Positions 63,172-64,000 of a DNA stretch of 64,000 nt are shown piece after piece. The DNA lies in the NCBI GenBank assembly GCA_019677205.1, contig JAAMXY010000127.1:1-64000 (forward strand). Reading direction: 5' to 3'. The notes beneath the pieces are model-generated. The model saw only the letters and a list, made by a program, of their open reading frames with translations, was not told the DNA's origin and did no database searches. Both the position numbers and the translations under genes were made by a program. The stretch's first letter is position 1. Each line of letters starts with the position of its first letter. This stretch comes from Pinguiococcus pyrenoidosus (taxonomy: Eukaryota; Sar; Pinguiophyceae; Pinguiochrysidales; Pinguiochrysidaceae).

Positions 63172-63580
63172 CGCCTATCTTCTGGACTGGGGAAAAAAGC
63201 GGCACTCAGTATTCCGTAGGGAAAAAAACGGGTACGATTCTGTGGCGCTAAAGTGGGTTTGTCTGGGATGTGCTGGTCTGTAGTATTCAAGCGTTATAGT
63301 CGCGTTTTCATATCATTGAGCAGTTTCGCTTTTATTTCATGGTCTATCGGTCATAGTCATGTATTGGATGATAACACTTTGAAATATTTGAGCTTTCGAT
63401 TTTCCCGCGCAAAGTTGTTGCCTAGTTTCGGCCGCTCAGGCTGCACTTTGGCCCTTTCGATCCGAACCAGCTTAGCGTCCTTCCGCTGTCCAGCATCTCC
63501 GGATCGCTGTGGCCATGCAAGCGTGGTGGATTTGATCACTGGTGGTGGATTTGATCACTGCGGCGATCCAGCTTCCGAAT
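63172..63580. promoter_or_regulatory. Divergent region upstream of SYF2 and the edge gene
   Basis: A 409-bp space. Near its right end, ggtggatttgatcact is present twice in tandem (63524-63540 and 63543-63559). No other feature seen. Confidence 0.5.
63524..63559. repeat. Tandem duplication of a 16-bp word
   Basis: Two copies of gtggatttgatcact separated by a few bases, 20 bp before the start of the edge gene. It contains tgatca palindromes. Confidence 0.85.
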
Positions 63581-64000
63581 CAAATGTACCGCTCCAAGTT
63601 CTTGAGCCAAGCGGAGCAGCGGGCGCAAAAGCGCTCTGCTGCCGCTCTGAAGAAGATGCGCGCCCAGAGGCGCAAGTATCTGCAGGAGCAGAAAGAGGCG
63701 GAGGAGCGTTCTGGAAAGGCGGCCGAGGCCCCTCTCTTCGCCGCACCGGCGGAGGCAAAAAGCGCGTCGATGCCTTCGACTGTCCGAGCCCCAAAGGGCC
63801 AAAGCAAGGAGAGAAGGACGCGAGCGCCTCCCAGCGATGTCGAGGCTCCTGCGCCGAGCCGACAGCATCGAAAGAGAGCTCTTCAGCAAGAAGTCCTCCG
63901 AGAAGAGGCGAGGACAGCAGCCGTCGTCGTCGAGACTGAGGAGAGAGCCTTGCGAAGTGCCGAACGGGAGGCGTCGAGAGGGATCGTGAGGCCGAGGGCA
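63581..64000 (+). CDS. Partial gene: basic, charged helical protein of unknown function
   Basis: From the ATG at 63581 a frame stays open for 140 codons to the edge of the window without a stop. It starts MYRSKFLSQAEQRAQ and is rich in Lys, Arg, Glu and Ala, with KKMRAQRRKYLQEQKEAEE suggesting coiled coil or nuclear localisation. No family recognised. The 3' part lies outside. It is divergent from SYF2. Confidence 0.62.

Overview
The window is nuclear DNA of a eukaryote. It carries about 31 protein-coding genes on both strands, roughly one per 2 kb. Twenty are interrupted by short GT-AG introns (41 modelled, 56-275 nt) and ten appear intronless. Protein content (CDPK with four EF hands, Aurora, beclin/ATG6, CM1 centrosomal coiled coil, 7TM-TKL kinase, EGF/tenascin-like secreted protein) together with plastid functions (triose-phosphate translocator, FAD4-like desaturase, plastid-type lipoyl synthesis) points to a unicellular alga. 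Several plastid candidates begin with a secretory signal peptide, and one has a Phe just after the predicted cleavage site. This is the bipartite targeting seen with complex red-lineage plastids (cryptophytes, stramenopiles, haptophytes, chromerids). A cryptophyte-like alga would fit, but the species cannot be fixed from sequence alone.

Layout. 0-5 kb: a CobW/ZNG1 zinc-chaperone GTPase, CT-microsatellite DNA and a polytopic membrane protein. 5-16 kb: a CM1 coiled-coil protein, a FAD4/PEDS1-type desaturase, a K/T-type cyclin, a plastid-directed helical protein and a triose-phosphate translocator. 16-29 kb: a seven-helix membrane protein fused to a TKL kinase, the CAAX protease RCE1, a CDPK, a coiled-coil protein with a CT-repeat intron, Aurora kinase and RFT1. 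29-43 kb: a secreted single-pass repeat protein, a DUF726/TMCO4 hydrolase, a protein resembling a dynamin with a lost P-loop, an EGF-like secreted protein and malonyl-CoA decarboxylase. 43-52 kb: a PH-like protein, phosphoacetylglucosamine mutase, an EamA-type transporter, ATG6/beclin and LipB. 52-64 kb: neuroguidin/LCP5, NOC4, a ubiquitin-like protein, an Alba-RGG protein, farnesyltransferase alpha, RRS1, SYF2 and a gene running off the right edge.

The genes are mostly housekeeping. Functional groupings can be seen: ribosome biogenesis (neuroguidin, NOC4, RRS1) in one 10 kb stretch; protein prenylation (FNTA, RCE1); glycan precursor supply (AGM1, RFT1); lipid and lipoate metabolism (desaturase, MLYCD, LipB); mitosis (Aurora, CM1 protein). 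Neighbouring genes are often divergent over 200-950 bp or convergent with only 30-100 bp between stop codons. Simple repeats are abundant and sit in intergenic DNA and introns. No tRNA, rRNA, transposon or CRISPR array was recognised. Gene models were built by reading splice sites by eye and checking phase; no RNA evidence was available.
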